NCBI RefSeq assembly: GCF_014596085.1
Contig: NZ_JACCJY010000005.1
Location: 206,615 to 270,614, forward strand
Origin: Azospirillum tabaci
GTDB lineage: Bacteria; Pseudomonadota; Alphaproteobacteria; Azospirillales; Azospirillaceae
DNA length: 64,000 bases
Reading direction: 5' to 3'
The notes beneath the pieces are model-generated. The model was given only the letters and a program-made list of their open reading frames with translations. It ran no database searches and had not been told where the DNA came from. Below are positions 56,291 through 64,000 of the stretch, piece after piece (position 1 is the first letter of the stretch; the number at the start of each line of letters is the position of its first letter). The position numbers were made by a program, and so were the translations under genes.

Positions 56291-57343
56291 ATGTCCCCCG
56301 TCACGCCGTCCTGGGCTCCCGAGACCTTCGCCCGCCGCCGCCCCCATCTGGCCGTGCGCGGCCGCGTGCTGGGCGCCGTCCGCCGCTTCTTCGAGGAGAA
56401 CGCCTTCCTGGAGGTGGACACCCCGGCGCTCCAGGTCTCGCCGGGGATGGAGCCGCATCTCCAGGCCTTCGCGACGGAGCTTGTGGGACCGCACCCCGAG
56501 GACCGGCTGCGGCTGCACCTGCACACCAGCCCCGAATTCGCCATGAAGAAGCTGCTGGTGGCCGGGCTGCCGCGCATCTACCAGATCGCCCACGTCTTCC
56601 GTAACGGCGAGCGGTCGGCCACCCATGCGCCGGAATTCTCCATGCTCGAATGGTACCGGGCGGGGGAGGGCTACCGGACGCTGATCCGCGACTGCGAGGA
56701 TCTGGTGCGCGAGGCCGCCGTCGCCGCCGGGCGGACGCGATTCGCCTTCCGCGGCATGACCTGCGATCCCTTCAAGGAGTGGCGGGTGCTGACCGTGCAG
56801 GACGCCTTCCGGGAGTATGCCGGGATCGACCTGCTGGAGACCTTCGACGGGACCCATGACCCCGACCCGGCCCCGCTGGCCGCCATGGCGCGGGCCATCG
56901 GCATCGCCCCGCACGACGGCGACCGCTGGGAGGACATCGTCTTCCGCATCATGTTCGACCGGATCGAGCCGCATCTGGGCGCGGGCGTGCCCTGCGTGCT
57001 GACCGACTATCCCATCTGCATGGCCGCCCTGTCGCGCCCCAAGCCGGAGGACCCGCGGCTGGCCGAACGGTTCGAGCTGTACGCCTGCGGCCTGGAACTC
57101 GCCAACGCCTTCGGCGAGCTGACCGACGCCCGCGCCCAGCGCGCCCGCTTCGAGGCCGACATGGACCTGAAGGAGCGGATCTACGGCGACCGCTTCCCGG
57201 TGGACGAGGATTTCCTGGCGGCGCTGGAGCACGGCATGCCGGAGTGCAGCGGCATCGCGCTCGGCTTCGACCGGCTGGTCATGCTGTGCAGCGGGGCGGA
57301 GCGCATCGACGAGGTGCTGTGGCTGCCGGTGGCGGGGGGCTGA
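56291..57343 (+). CDS. epmA: EF-P lysyltransferase EpmA (GenX/PoxA)
   Basis: LysRS-like enzyme that attaches beta-lysine to EF-P Lys33/34. 350 aa, the short form without an anticodon-binding domain. FLEVDTPALQVSPGMEPHLQ is motif 1; HTSPEFAMKKLLVAGLPRIY and RNGERSATHAPEFSMLEWYR hold motif 2; ECSGIALGFDRLVMLCSGA motif 3. Start ATG 56291. The modifying lysine 2,3-aminomutase EpmB is not in the window. Confidence 0.94.
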   Translation: MSPVTPSWAPETFARRRPHLAVRGRVLGAVRRFFEENAFLEVDTPALQVSPGMEPHLQAFATELVGPHPEDRLRLHLHTSPEFAMKKLLVAGLPRIYQIAHVFRNGERSATHAPEFSMLEWYRAGEGYRTLIRDCEDLVREAAVAAGRTRFAFRGMTCDPFKEWRVLTVQDAFREYAGIDLLETFDGTHDPDPAPLAAMARAIGIAPHDGDRWEDIVFRIMFDRIEPHLGAGVPCVLTDYPICMAALSRPKPEDPRLAERFELYACGLELANAFGELTDARAQRARFEADMDLKERIYGDRFPVDEDFLAALEHGMPECSGIALGFDRLVMLCSGAERIDEVLWLPVAGG

Positions 57344-57370
57344 CCCCGTCCGCCACCGGCGCCGGTGTCA

Positions 57371-58366
57371 TCAGGCGGTGACGTCGATCACCACGCGGCC
57401 GCGCACCTGACCGGCGAGGATCTGGCCGGCCAGTTCCGGCAGCTTCGACATCGGCTCCACCGTGTACATCGCCTTCAGGTGGTCCTTGTCGAGGTCGCGG
57501 GCCAGCCGCGCCCAGGCACGCTCGCGCCGCGCCGCCGGGGCGGCGACCGAATCGACGCCGATCAGCGTGACGCTGCGCAGGATGTGCGGCAGCACCGTGC
57601 CGGGCAGGTCGGCGCTTCCCGCCAGCCCGCACGCGGCGATGGCACCACCCCAGACGGTCTGCGACAGGGCATTGACCAGCGTGATCCCGCCCACCGAGTC
57701 AACGCCGCCGGCCCAGCGCTCCTTCTGGAGCGGCGGGCCTTTCTCCTGAAGGGCGGCACGGTCGATGAAGCCGGTGGCGCCGAGGCCGGACAGGTATTCG
57801 TGGGTTTCGGGCCGTCCCGTGGAGGCGGTGACCGGATAGCCCGCCTTGGCGAGCAGGGCCACCGCGACGGAACCGACGCCGCCGGCCGCCCCGGTGACCA
57901 GCACCTCCTTGCCGCCGGGTTGGATCGTGCCCCAATCCTCCAGCGCGTCGACGCAGAGCGCCGCGGTGTAGCCGGCGGTGCCGATGCCCATCGCCTCCTC
58001 CGGCGAGAAGGCGTCGGGCAGGCGGATCAGCCATTCCGGCTTCACCCGCTGGAACCGGCTGTAGCCGCCCCACTGGGTTTCCGACAGGCCCCAGCCGTTG
58101 ACGATCACCTTGTCCCCGGCCTTCCAGTCGGCGGAGCGCGATTCCACGACCGTGCCGGCAAGGTCGATGCCGGCGACCATCGGCAGCTTGCGGGCGATCC
58201 GGCCCTTGCCGGAGACGGCGAGGCCGTCCTTGTAGTTCAGGGTGGAGTAGGCGACCTCGACCAGCACGTCGTGGTCGGGCAGGTCGGTCAGGCTCAGCGG
58301 CTTGAAGCCCCCTTTGGGCTTGCCGTCGGCGTCCTCGATGACGAAGGCGGTGAAGGTGTCGGCCAT
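57371..58366 (-). CDS. acuI: acrylyl-CoA reductase-type NADPH oxidoreductase
   Basis: A 331-aa zinc-independent medium-chain dehydrogenase. STLNYKDGLAVSGKGRIARK, LAGTVVESRSADWKAGDKVI and the Rossmann motif VTGAAGGVGSVAVALLAKAG are typical of the YhdH/AcuI group, which reduces acryloyl-CoA to propionyl-CoA; GINR-like ERAWARLARDLDKDHL near the end also fits. A 14-base palindrome (57354-57367) separates it from the convergent epmA. Substrate assigned by family only. Confidence 0.9.
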   Translation of the reverse strand: MADTFTAFVIEDADGKPKGGFKPLSLTDLPDHDVLVEVAYSTLNYKDGLAVSGKGRIARKLPMVAGIDLAGTVVESRSADWKAGDKVIVNGWGLSETQWGGYSRFQRVKPEWLIRLPDAFSPEEAMGIGTAGYTAALCVDALEDWGTIQPGGKEVLVTGAAGGVGSVAVALLAKAGYPVTASTGRPETHEYLSGLGATGFIDRAALQEKGPPLQKERWAGGVDSVGGITLVNALSQTVWGGAIAACGLAGSADLPGTVLPHILRSVTLIGVDSVAAPAARRERAWARLARDLDKDHLKAMYTVEPMSKLPELAGQILAGQVRGRVVIDVTA

Positions 58367-58490
58367 GCGGATTCCTCTCCCAGGATGGGTTCTTGATTGG
58401 GGGAAAGCCTAGCACGGACGCGGCGATGGACAAGAGGCGGGGACGGTGGAGCGGACGGGCGGCGCCCGCGCGCTCCACCGGAGATGCGGA

Positions 58491-59837
58491 TCAGAAGGTG
58501 ATCTTGGTCTGGAGCGCGATCACGTCCACGTGGGCCTTGTAGTCGGCGGACAGATTGCCGCGGAAGGCGTCGCTGCCCGTCAGATTGTCGCGCAGGTCGA
58601 TCTTGGCCTTGTTGGCGAAGATGTGGCTGTAGCCGATGTCGGTCCGGATGCTGTCCGTGAGCTGGTAGCCGGCGCCGATCGACACCCAGTAACGGTCCTC
58701 GTCCGGGATGCGCGGCGTGCGGTACTGGTCGCTGACCGGGGTCTGGTCATAAGCCACACCGAAGCGCAGGGTGAGCTTCTCGTTCCACTTGTAGGCCGCC
58801 CCCAGCGCGAAGAACCAGGAGTCGTCCCAGTTCTCGTCGGTCACCGTGTCGGTGCGCAGCGGGTTGCGGTAGCGGATGCGCAGCTCCTTGAAGCGCGACC
58901 AGTTGGTCCATTGCGCGTCGGCCATCACGGCGATGGAACTGGTCAGCTCGTGGTAGGCGCCGAAGGAGATGATGTCCGGCGTGGCGACCTTCGCCCGCAC
59001 CGGCGAGCCGGCGAAGCTGGCCTGGAGCGCCGGGACCGCAGGCACCGCCTCGAACTTCGAATCGCCGTCCAACTCGTGGAAGACGGAGGAGCGGTAGGAG
59101 ACGCCGAAGCGGGTGCCCTTGGCCGGCTCGTACAGCATGCCGGCGGTGAAGCCGACGCCCCAGTCGTCGCCCTTGACCTCGCCCACGCCGTCGCGCGAGC
59201 CCGGCGCGACGGGAACCCCGGTGGCCGCCAGGATGGAGCCGAAGTCCACCGCCTGGCTCAGCCGGGCCTTGGCGTATTGGAACTGCAGGCCGCCGGCGAT
59301 GGTCAGGTCCGGCATCAGCCGGTAGGACACGGTCGGGGAGATGTTGATCGTCAGCAGGCTGGAATGGATGCCGTGGTAGCGGCCGGTCCAGCTTTCCGGA
59401 TAGTCGGTGGACAGGCCCCAGGGCGCGGTGATGGCGAGGCCAAGCTTCACGTCCGGCGACACCGTGTAGGCCATGTAGCCCGACGGAATCACCGCGTCCA
59501 TGCCGATGTCGCCGGGGTCGGAGATGCCCTGGATGGTGCTGGCGCCCAGCCGCGTGGCGCGGGTGCCGCGGGCGTTGCTGGTCTTCGAGGTCGGGAACAC
59601 GCCGCTCAGCACGCCGACCGCCTGGTTCCCCTCGATGGCACCCAGAGCCGCGGGGTTGAAGAACAGGCCGGTGGCGTCGCCCATGCCGTTGGCGGTGGCT
59701 CCCGCGAAGGAGGTGCCCTGACCCGAGGCGCTCTGCTCCTTCAGCAGATAGCCGGCGGCGCCGGCCGGCAGCGGGGCCGCGATGGCGACCGCGGCGGCAG
59801 CGGCGAGCAGACTCCCCTTCAGAGACCATTTGGACAT
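58491..59837 (-). CDS. FadL/OmpP1-family outer-membrane long-chain fatty-acid transporter
   Basis: A 448-aa beta-barrel protein. The signal peptide ends PLPAGAAGYLLKEQS, followed by the FadL N-terminal hatch segment GQGTSFAGATANGMGDATGL and FFNPAALGAI. Strand-rich sequence with GIHSSLLTINISPTVSYRL continues to the terminal F (ALQTKITF), the barrel-ending aromatic. Family members take up long-chain fatty acids or hydrophobic aromatics. Start ATG 59837; its promoter region carries a palindrome. Confidence 0.92.
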   Translation of the reverse strand: MSKWSLKGSLLAAAAAVAIAAPLPAGAAGYLLKEQSASGQGTSFAGATANGMGDATGLFFNPAALGAIEGNQAVGVLSGVFPTSKTSNARGTRATRLGASTIQGISDPGDIGMDAVIPSGYMAYTVSPDVKLGLAITAPWGLSTDYPESWTGRYHGIHSSLLTINISPTVSYRLMPDLTIAGGLQFQYAKARLSQAVDFGSILAATGVPVAPGSRDGVGEVKGDDWGVGFTAGMLYEPAKGTRFGVSYRSSVFHELDGDSKFEAVPAVPALQASFAGSPVRAKVATPDIISFGAYHELTSSIAVMADAQWTNWSRFKELRIRYRNPLRTDTVTDENWDDSWFFALGAAYKWNEKLTLRFGVAYDQTPVSDQYRTPRIPDEDRYWVSIGAGYQLTDSIRTDIGYSHIFANKAKIDLRDNLTGSDAFRGNLSADYKAHVDVIALQTKITF

Positions 59838-59868
59838 GCGTTTCTCCCCAATTTCGTTATTTGACGCA

Positions 59869-59896
59869 ATGATACACAGATTGACGTTAACGTAAA
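59869..59896 (-). promoter_or_regulatory. candidate fadL promoter overlapped by a palindrome
   Basis: On the reverse strand TTTACG (59891-59896), 16 bases and TATCAT (59869-59874) resemble -35 and -10 boxes, 31 bases from the start codon. ACGTTAACGT (59884-59893) is a perfect ten-base palindrome lying over the -35 box and could be an operator for a fatty-acid-responsive repressor. Confidence 0.4.
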
Positions 59897-60016
59897 GTGG
59901 TCCCGCTGAAAAAATGTTGGGCCAACAAAGTGTGCGCCCGCTGGTGTGCATGGGGGAGGGAAATGCCCGCTATGGTCGATTCACCGCGGGGTGGAAAAGC
60001 GGAAGGTCGAGGACGC

Positions 60017-60823
60017 TCAGCCGAGCCAGCCGGAAACCATGGCCATGCCCGCGCCGATCACGCCCTGGGCGTCCGTCCAGATCAGCTTCGCCGTGATGGC
60101 GATGGACGCGATGACCAGCATCGGCCGCACGATGGCGGCGCCGTTGCGGATGACCATGTGGGCGCCGATCTGCGCGCCGATCATCTGGCCCAGCCCCATC
60201 AGCAGCCCGGCCACCCAAGCGATCTGACCGCCGGCGAGGAAGAAGAGGAGGGCGGCGATGTTGCTGGTGAAGTTCAGCACCTTCGTGTGGGCGGTCGCCT
60301 TGCGCAGGTTGAAGCCGAGCAGCGAGACGAAGGCGATGGCGAAGAAGGTCCCCGTGCCCGGTCCGAGGAAGCCGTCGTAGAAGCCGATTCCTGTCCCGGC
60401 GAGGAGAGCGAATCCACGCTCCCCGATGCGCTGCTGCGCGTCGATCTCGCCGGCCTTCGGGGAGACGAGCAGCCAGACCGCGATGCCGATCAGCAGCACC
60501 GGGATGACGTTGCGCAGGAATCCCGGGTCGATCATCTGGACGATGACGGCGCCCGCGGCGGAACCGGCGAAGGTGCAGGCGATCATCGCCGCCATGTCCC
60601 GCGGCTTCACCTCTCCGCCGCGGGTGAACTTCACCGCGGCGGAGAGGGAGCCGAAGCTGGATTGCAGCTTGTTCGTCGCCAGTGCCTGCGCGGGCGACAG
60701 GCCGGCCCAGAGCAGGGCGGGGAGGGTCAAAAGCCCGCCGCCCCCGGCAATGGCGTCAACGAAGCCCGCCACAAGGCCGACCGCGAACAGCGCGGTCAGC
60801 GTCTCGATGGAAAGGAGGTCCAT
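60017..60823 (-). CDS. TauE/SafE family sulfite/sulfonate exporter-like protein
   Basis: A 268-aa membrane protein with about eight helices of the TauE/SafE (DUF81) family: GFVDAIAGGGGLLTLPALLW and ALATNKLQSSFGSLSAAVKF are the first-half signatures, GFYDGFLGPGTGTFFAIAFV and LNFTSNIAALLFFLAGG the second-half repeats. Members export sulfite, sulfoacetate or related organosulfur anions; the substrate here is unknown. It starts 19 bases after thiE and is probably the last gene of the fbaB-thiE-tauE unit. Confidence 0.9.
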   Translation of the reverse strand: MDLLSIETLTALFAVGLVAGFVDAIAGGGGLLTLPALLWAGLSPAQALATNKLQSSFGSLSAAVKFTRGGEVKPRDMAAMIACTFAGSAAGAVIVQMIDPGFLRNVIPVLLIGIAVWLLVSPKAGEIDAQQRIGERGFALLAGTGIGFYDGFLGPGTGTFFAIAFVSLLGFNLRKATAHTKVLNFTSNIAALLFFLAGGQIAWVAGLLMGLGQMIGAQIGAHMVIRNGAAIVRPMLVIASIAITAKLIWTDAQGVIGAGMAMVSGWLG

Positions 60824-60842
60824 GATTCGGAGGCGGCCTTCG

Positions 60843-61481
60843 TCACCCTTCGGCCGCGGAGATGGCGGCGTTGAACGCCTTTACGGCGGCGCCCGGCCCA
60901 TCGGGGTGGTTCCACACGGCGCCGACCACGGCCAGGAAATCGGCCCCGGCGCGGACCAGCGGCGCGCAATTCTCCTGGGTGATCCCGCCGATGGCGACGC
61001 AGGGGACCTCCATCAGCTCCGACCACCACTGGAGCAGCTCCGGCTCCGCCTTGAAGGCGGCGTCCTTGGTGGTGGTGGGAAAGAAGGCGCCGAAGGCGAC
61101 GTAATCGGCCCCGGCCTCGCCCGCTTCCATGGCGAGATGGCGGCTGTCGTGGCAAGTCACCCCGACGATGGCGTCGTTGCCGACGATCCGCCGCGCCTGG
61201 GCGTAGGGCGTGTCCTGCTGCCCGACATGCACGCCGTCGCAGCCGGTTTCGCGGGCCAGTTCGGGGTGGTCGTTCAGGATGAAGGCCACCCCGCGGTCCT
61301 GGGCGATCGGGCGCAGGGCGTCGCAGGCCCGGCGCACGGCGTCGTCGGAGCAGCCCTTCAAACGCAACTGGACGCAGGCGACGCCGCCCGCGTCCAGCGC
61401 TTCGGTCAGTTTCGGCGCGAACGCCGCCGGTTCCAGGACCGGCGGCGTCACGAGGTAGAGCCGACAGGCGGTTTCGGTCAC
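60843..61481 (-). CDS. thiE: thiamine phosphate synthase family protein
   Basis: Couples the thiazole and pyrimidine moieties into thiamine phosphate. 212 aa TIM barrel. [30 protein letters not shown] (with HVGQQD) and [20 protein letters not shown] are ThiE blocks. The usual GPVFPTxTK phosphate loop reads GAFFPTTTK, an accepted variant in alphaproteobacteria. Situated twelve bases after fbaB, away from other thi genes, so its activity in thiamine synthesis is likely but not shown by context. Confidence 0.85.
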   Translation of the reverse strand: MTETACRLYLVTPPVLEPAAFAPKLTEALDAGGVACVQLRLKGCSDDAVRRACDALRPIAQDRGVAFILNDHPELARETGCDGVHVGQQDTPYAQARRIVGNDAIVGVTCHDSRHLAMEAGEAGADYVAFGAFFPTTTKDAAFKAEPELLQWWSELMEVPCVAIGGITQENCAPLVRAGADFLAVVGAVWNHPDGPGAAVKAFNAAISAAEG

Positions 61482-61493
61482 CCGAGGCGATCC

Positions 61494-62423
61494 TTACTCT
61501 TTGCCCTGATAGATCTTCATGATCCGGTCGAGCAGCTTCAAAGCGTCCTCGCGCGGGCGCTGGAAGGCGTTGCGGCCGATGATCGAGCCGTTGCCGCCGC
61601 CGTCGCGGATCGCGCGGGCGTCCTCGAACACCGCGTCCTCGCCCTTGGTGGCGCCGCCCGAGAAGACCACGATGCGGCGGCCGTTGAAGGCGCACTGCAT
61701 GATGTGGCGGACGCGGTCGGCCTGGGTGGCGATCGGGATGTTCTTGGACTCGTAGACCTTCTTGGCCTCCGCCTGCTCCAGATGGGCCGACGGCAGCTTC
61801 ACCTTGATGATGTGGGCGCCGAGCAGCGCGGCCATGTGGGCGGCGTAGCCGATCACGTCGATGGCCAGTTCGCCTTCCTTGGAGACGGTGCCGCCGCGCG
61901 GGTAGGACCACAGCACGGTGGGAAGGCCGACCGACTTGGCCTCCTTCGACAGCTCGCGGATCTCCTCGTACTGGTCGTACATGGCGTCCGAGCCGGGGTA
62001 GATCGTGAAGCCGATGGCCGAGCAGCCGAGGCGCAACGCGTCCTGCACCGAGGCGGTCACCGCCTGATCGGCGTTCTCCTTCTGGCTCGACAGGCTGTTG
62101 GCGCTGTTCATCTTGAGGATCAGCGGGATCGAGCCGGCGAAGGTCGAGGCGCCGGCCTCCAGCGAGCCCAGCGGCGCGGCGTAGGCGTTGCAGCCGGCGT
62201 CGATGGCGAGCTGGTAATGGTAATGCGGGTCGTAGCCCGGCTCGTTCGGCGCGAAGCTGCGCGCCGGGCCGTGCTCGAAGCCCTGGTCGACGGGGAGGAT
62301 CACCAGCTTGCCGGTGCCGCCCAGCTTGCCTTCCATAAGAATGCGGGCAAGGTTGGCCTTGACGCCCGGGGTGTCGCTTTCGTAGTTCGCAAGAATTTCC
62401 TTAACACGACGAGTGAGCTTCAT
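61494..62423 (-). CDS. fbaB: fructose-bisphosphate aldolase, class I (DhnA type)
   Basis: Schiff-base aldolase cleaving fructose-1,6-bisphosphate. 309 aa, the archaeal/bacterial DhnA-like class I type, not the metal-dependent FbaA. VILPVDQGFEHGPARSFAP (without the V: LVILPVDQGFEHG), GLPTVLWSYPRGG and IIKVKLPSAH (region of the catalytic Lys) are recognisable. Start ATG 62423. The last codons of gap lie 1.5 kb upstream on the same strand, hinting at a dispersed lower-glycolysis cluster without pgk between them. Confidence 0.92.
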   Translation of the reverse strand: MKLTRRVKEILANYESDTPGVKANLARILMEGKLGGTGKLVILPVDQGFEHGPARSFAPNEPGYDPHYHYQLAIDAGCNAYAAPLGSLEAGASTFAGSIPLILKMNSANSLSSQKENADQAVTASVQDALRLGCSAIGFTIYPGSDAMYDQYEEIRELSKEAKSVGLPTVLWSYPRGGTVSKEGELAIDVIGYAAHMAALLGAHIIKVKLPSAHLEQAEAKKVYESKNIPIATQADRVRHIMQCAFNGRRIVVFSGGATKGEDAVFEDARAIRDGGGNGSIIGRNAFQRPREDALKLLDRIMKIYQGKE

Positions 62424-62603
62424 CTGGCTCTTCCCCTTGGGGTTTCTGTCGGAAATGCGGCCCTCATAGCCCAGCGCGGGACTCTTTGCAACGTCGGCAG
62501 GGGTGTAATGCGGCCACTCGCGGCGGCAAAAGGGCCTATCCGAGAGGTCGGATTCAGGAATCGCCGAAGGGTGAGGCGAGCGTCGCGGGGCAGCCGTTTT
62601 TTG

Positions 62604-62849
62604 TCACAGAACGGATTGGACGATGACGTAGAGGCCGTAGCCGGCGCCCACCACCACAGCCCAGGCCCCGGCGGCCAGACAGGCCCAAACGATGAGCAGC
62701 CGGGCGCCGCGGATCTTCTCCACGGGCGGCACGGGGAAGCGCGAGCCGCGCGAAAGCCCGTCCGGCCTCTCCGGATGGAGCAGGGCCGGCTCCTCACCCT
62801 TCAGCGGTGTGGTGTCCGCCTGGGGCCGCAAAGGCGTGGTCGTGGTCAT
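62604..62849 (-). CDS. hypothetical small membrane protein
   Basis: An 81-aa protein with a proline-rich hydrophilic N-terminal half (MTTTTPLRPQADTTPLKGEE) and one membrane helix near the C-terminus (LLIVWACLAAGAWAVVVGAG). No recognised family. ATG 62849 is the likelier start; an in-frame start at 62885 exists. Ribosome site weak. Confidence 0.55.
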   Translation of the reverse strand: MTTTTPLRPQADTTPLKGEEPALLHPERPDGLSRGSRFPVPPVEKIRGARLLIVWACLAAGAWAVVVGAGYGLYVIVQSVL

Positions 62850-62936
62850 GGGGGTGGTACCGCATCGTGATGACGAAACCACCATACACCACTTTTGATC
62901 GCGCGGATTTGGGGAAAAAGCGGTATCGCCTTGGGA

Positions 62937-63380
62937 CTATTCCGTGACATGGCCATCGTCTTGCCCGCTCAGCCACTCCCGGCAGGCACGCCGGGGATCG
63001 CGGACCGCGCGCAGGTCGAGCCCTTCGGGAAGCGCCGTCAGCAGGCTGGAACCGCGCTGCGCGGCGATGTCGGCCAGCCGCTCCGCGACGTCCGTCCGTC
63101 CGGTGAACAGGATCACATCGACTCCGGCGGACAGAGCGCCCAGGGCATCGCCGGGCCGGTCGGCGCAGTCGAGCACCGCAGTCATGGCAACCGATGGATG
63201 CCGGGCGGCGGCGCGGGCGATGACCTCGCGAAACCAGCCGGCCCCGGCGGAGGCCGCCGCACCGGGCGCGCTGACCAGCAGAAGGGGCACCCCGAGGTCC
63301 GCCGCTGCCGAGCAGGCGGCGTCGGCGTCGGTCAGGCCGTGGATGCGGATGGGGCGGCTGAGCGGGGGCAGGGCGGTCAT
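62937..63380 (-). CDS. hypothetical protein, TIM-barrel-fragment-like
   Basis: A 147-aa protein (MTALPPLSRPIRIHGLTDAD start) with alternating hydrophobic strands and helices: GVPLLLVSAPGAAAS, SVAMTAVLDCADRPG, GVDVILFTGRTDVAERLADI, GSSLLTALPEGLDL. This beta-alpha rhythm recalls part of a TIM barrel or a Rossmann-like domain, but I cannot name a family. It sits between gap and the fbaB unit on the same strand and may be co-transcribed. Confidence 0.65.
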   Translation of the reverse strand: MTALPPLSRPIRIHGLTDADAACSAAADLGVPLLLVSAPGAAASAGAGWFREVIARAAARHPSVAMTAVLDCADRPGDALGALSAGVDVILFTGRTDVAERLADIAAQRGSSLLTALPEGLDLRAVRDPRRACREWLSGQDDGHVTE

Positions 63381-63498
63381 GACGGGAAGAACTGGGTGGG
63401 CATTCCCTCATCCCCGTTTCGGGAATTGAGGCAGGTCAAACCACGGGCGCGGAGGCGGGGCTATCCTTCCACCCCACGCATCCCTGGGGTCGCCGCCG

Positions 63499-63843
63499 AT
63501 GATGGACTATAAGGGCTACAAGGCCCAGATCGATTTCGATAACGACGCCGGCATCTTCGTCGGGGCCGTCATCAACACGCGCGACGGCATCACCTTCACC
63601 GGCCGCTCGGTCGATGAGCTGCGCAGGGCCTTCCGCGAGGCCGTGGACGATTATCTGGCGATGGCCTGCGACATGGCGGGCAACACCGAGCAGCCCTATT
63701 CCGGCAAGCTCGCCATCCGCGTCAACCCGATGCTCCACCGCGCCATCGCCACCTGCGCCGAACGGGAGGGCAAGAGCGTCGCCGCCTGGGTCGCCGACCA
63801 GTTGACGCAGGCCACGGGAATCAACGCCGTCAAGGCGGGGTGA
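63499..63843 (+). CDS. HicB family antitoxin-like protein
   Basis: A 114-aa protein. Residues ~1-60 form the HicB partial RNase H-like fold (YKGYKAQIDFDNDAGIFVG, TFTGRSVDELRRAFREAVDD), and the end (LAIRVNPMLHRAIATCAERE, VAAWVADQLTQ) is a ribbon-helix-helix DNA-binding domain. HicB normally lies beside toxin HicA; none is seen within 200 bases on either side, so it is an orphan or a transcription factor. Either ATG 63499 or 63502 may be the start. Confidence 0.85.
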   Translation: MMDYKGYKAQIDFDNDAGIFVGAVINTRDGITFTGRSVDELRRAFREAVDDYLAMACDMAGNTEQPYSGKLAIRVNPMLHRAIATCAEREGKSVAAWVADQLTQATGINAVKAG

Positions 63844-63874
63844 CCGCGGCCCTGCCGCAACGGCCTGCTCATGA

Positions 63875-63905
63875 AAAAGGGCGCCCCGTTGCGGGGCGCC
63901 CTTTT
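63875..63905. terminator. bidirectional Rho-independent terminator
   Basis: AAAAGGGCGCCCCG, loop TTG, CGGGGCGCCCTTTT: a 14-base perfect stem with A and T tracts on either side, serving both the HicB-like gene and the convergent gap gene. Confidence 0.85.
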
Positions 63906-63930
63906 CCTTTGGCAGCAAGCCGTGGAAGGC

Positions 63931-64000
63931 TTACTTGGCGTTGGCCATGGCGACGGCGGTGTCGCTCATGCGGTTGGAGAAGCCCCACTCGTTGTCGTAC
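63931..64000 (-). CDS. gap: glyceraldehyde-3-phosphate dehydrogenase (C-terminal end only)
   Basis: The reverse-strand sequence encodes YDNEWGFSNRMSDTAVAMAN ending AK-stop. YDNEWGFSNRM is the C-terminal signature of GAPDH, the NAD-linked glycolytic enzyme. The rest of the gene lies beyond the right edge. Confidence 0.93.
   Translation of the reverse strand, partial: YDNEWGFSNRMSDTAVAMANAK

Noticed and set aside
60843..61481. A thiamine biosynthesis operon with a TPP riboswitch
   Set aside because: thiE is alone, read after fbaB, and the upstream sequence lacks the THI-box conserved motifs.
63499..63843. A complete HicAB toxin-antitoxin pair
   Set aside because: No HicA-sized frame with its double-stranded RNA-binding motif is visible on either side.

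Overview
The window is a dense, GC-rich stretch of chromosome from an alphaproteobacterium. The aa3-type cox operon layout, the hisZ-purA pair, the ispH/thrB/rnhA block, an alphaproteobacterial RpoH and the overall protein flavour point to Rhodospirillales, most likely Azospirillum or a close relative. The genus is an inference from gene content, not from a marker search. There is no prophage, transposase, integrase, CRISPR array or rRNA operon; most of the window is core genome.

Layout. 0-9 kb: the end of a trkH potassium transporter, a 569-residue unknown protein, hisZ, purA, a catalytically dead kinase-like protein with a C-terminal membrane anchor plus a small membrane protein, and rpoH. 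9-16 kb: rluD, a small membrane protein, ltaE, two identical tRNA-Glu genes, a methyltransferase, a lytic transglycosylase, a 635-base gap with a possible small RNA, an ECF sigma factor, a DUF1328 peptide and a secreted protein. 16-22.5 kb: YjbH-type outer-membrane protein, a GcvR-like ACT protein, tldD and a DUF3422 protein. 22.5-31 kb: the aa3 cytochrome c oxidase operon (coxB-coxA-ctaB-coxF-ctaG-coxC-DUF983-SURF1) followed by an M32 carboxypeptidase, with a promoter and a striking palindrome in front. 31-40 kb: a GH5 glycosidase, a chain of hairpins, thrC with an M16 peptidase and an acetyltransferase, algH, dsbD and a peroxiredoxin. 40-46 kb: acyl-CoA ligase, rnhA, thrB, a Uma2 protein, ispH, a lipoprotein and a CDGSH protein. 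46-51 kb: a tandem glycine riboswitch and the whole glycine cleavage operon gcvT-gcvH-gcvPA-gcvPB. 51-57.4 kb: a non-flagellar MotA/MotB-like pair with an OmpA lipoprotein, suhB, and efp divergent from epmA. 57.4-64 kb: an AcuI-type reductase, FadL porin, fbaB-thiE-tauE, small unknown genes, an orphan HicB-like protein and the end of gap.

Working together: the cox block encodes the oxidase subunits plus haem O synthesis, copper delivery and SURF1 assembly. thrB and thrC are the last two steps of threonine synthesis, and ltaE and gcvTHP break threonine and glycine down to one-carbon units, with the glycine riboswitch sensing the product. efp and epmA form a substrate and modifying-enzyme pair.

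The most interesting unexplained items are the pseudokinase/membrane-protein pair, a palindrome lying at the predicted start site of the cox operon that resembles a RegA/PrrA site, a terminator with no gene in front of it (candidate sRNA), a family of long intergenic inverted repeats of which one carries six tandem hairpins, and the stator-like operon at 51-54 kb. None is a proven new system.
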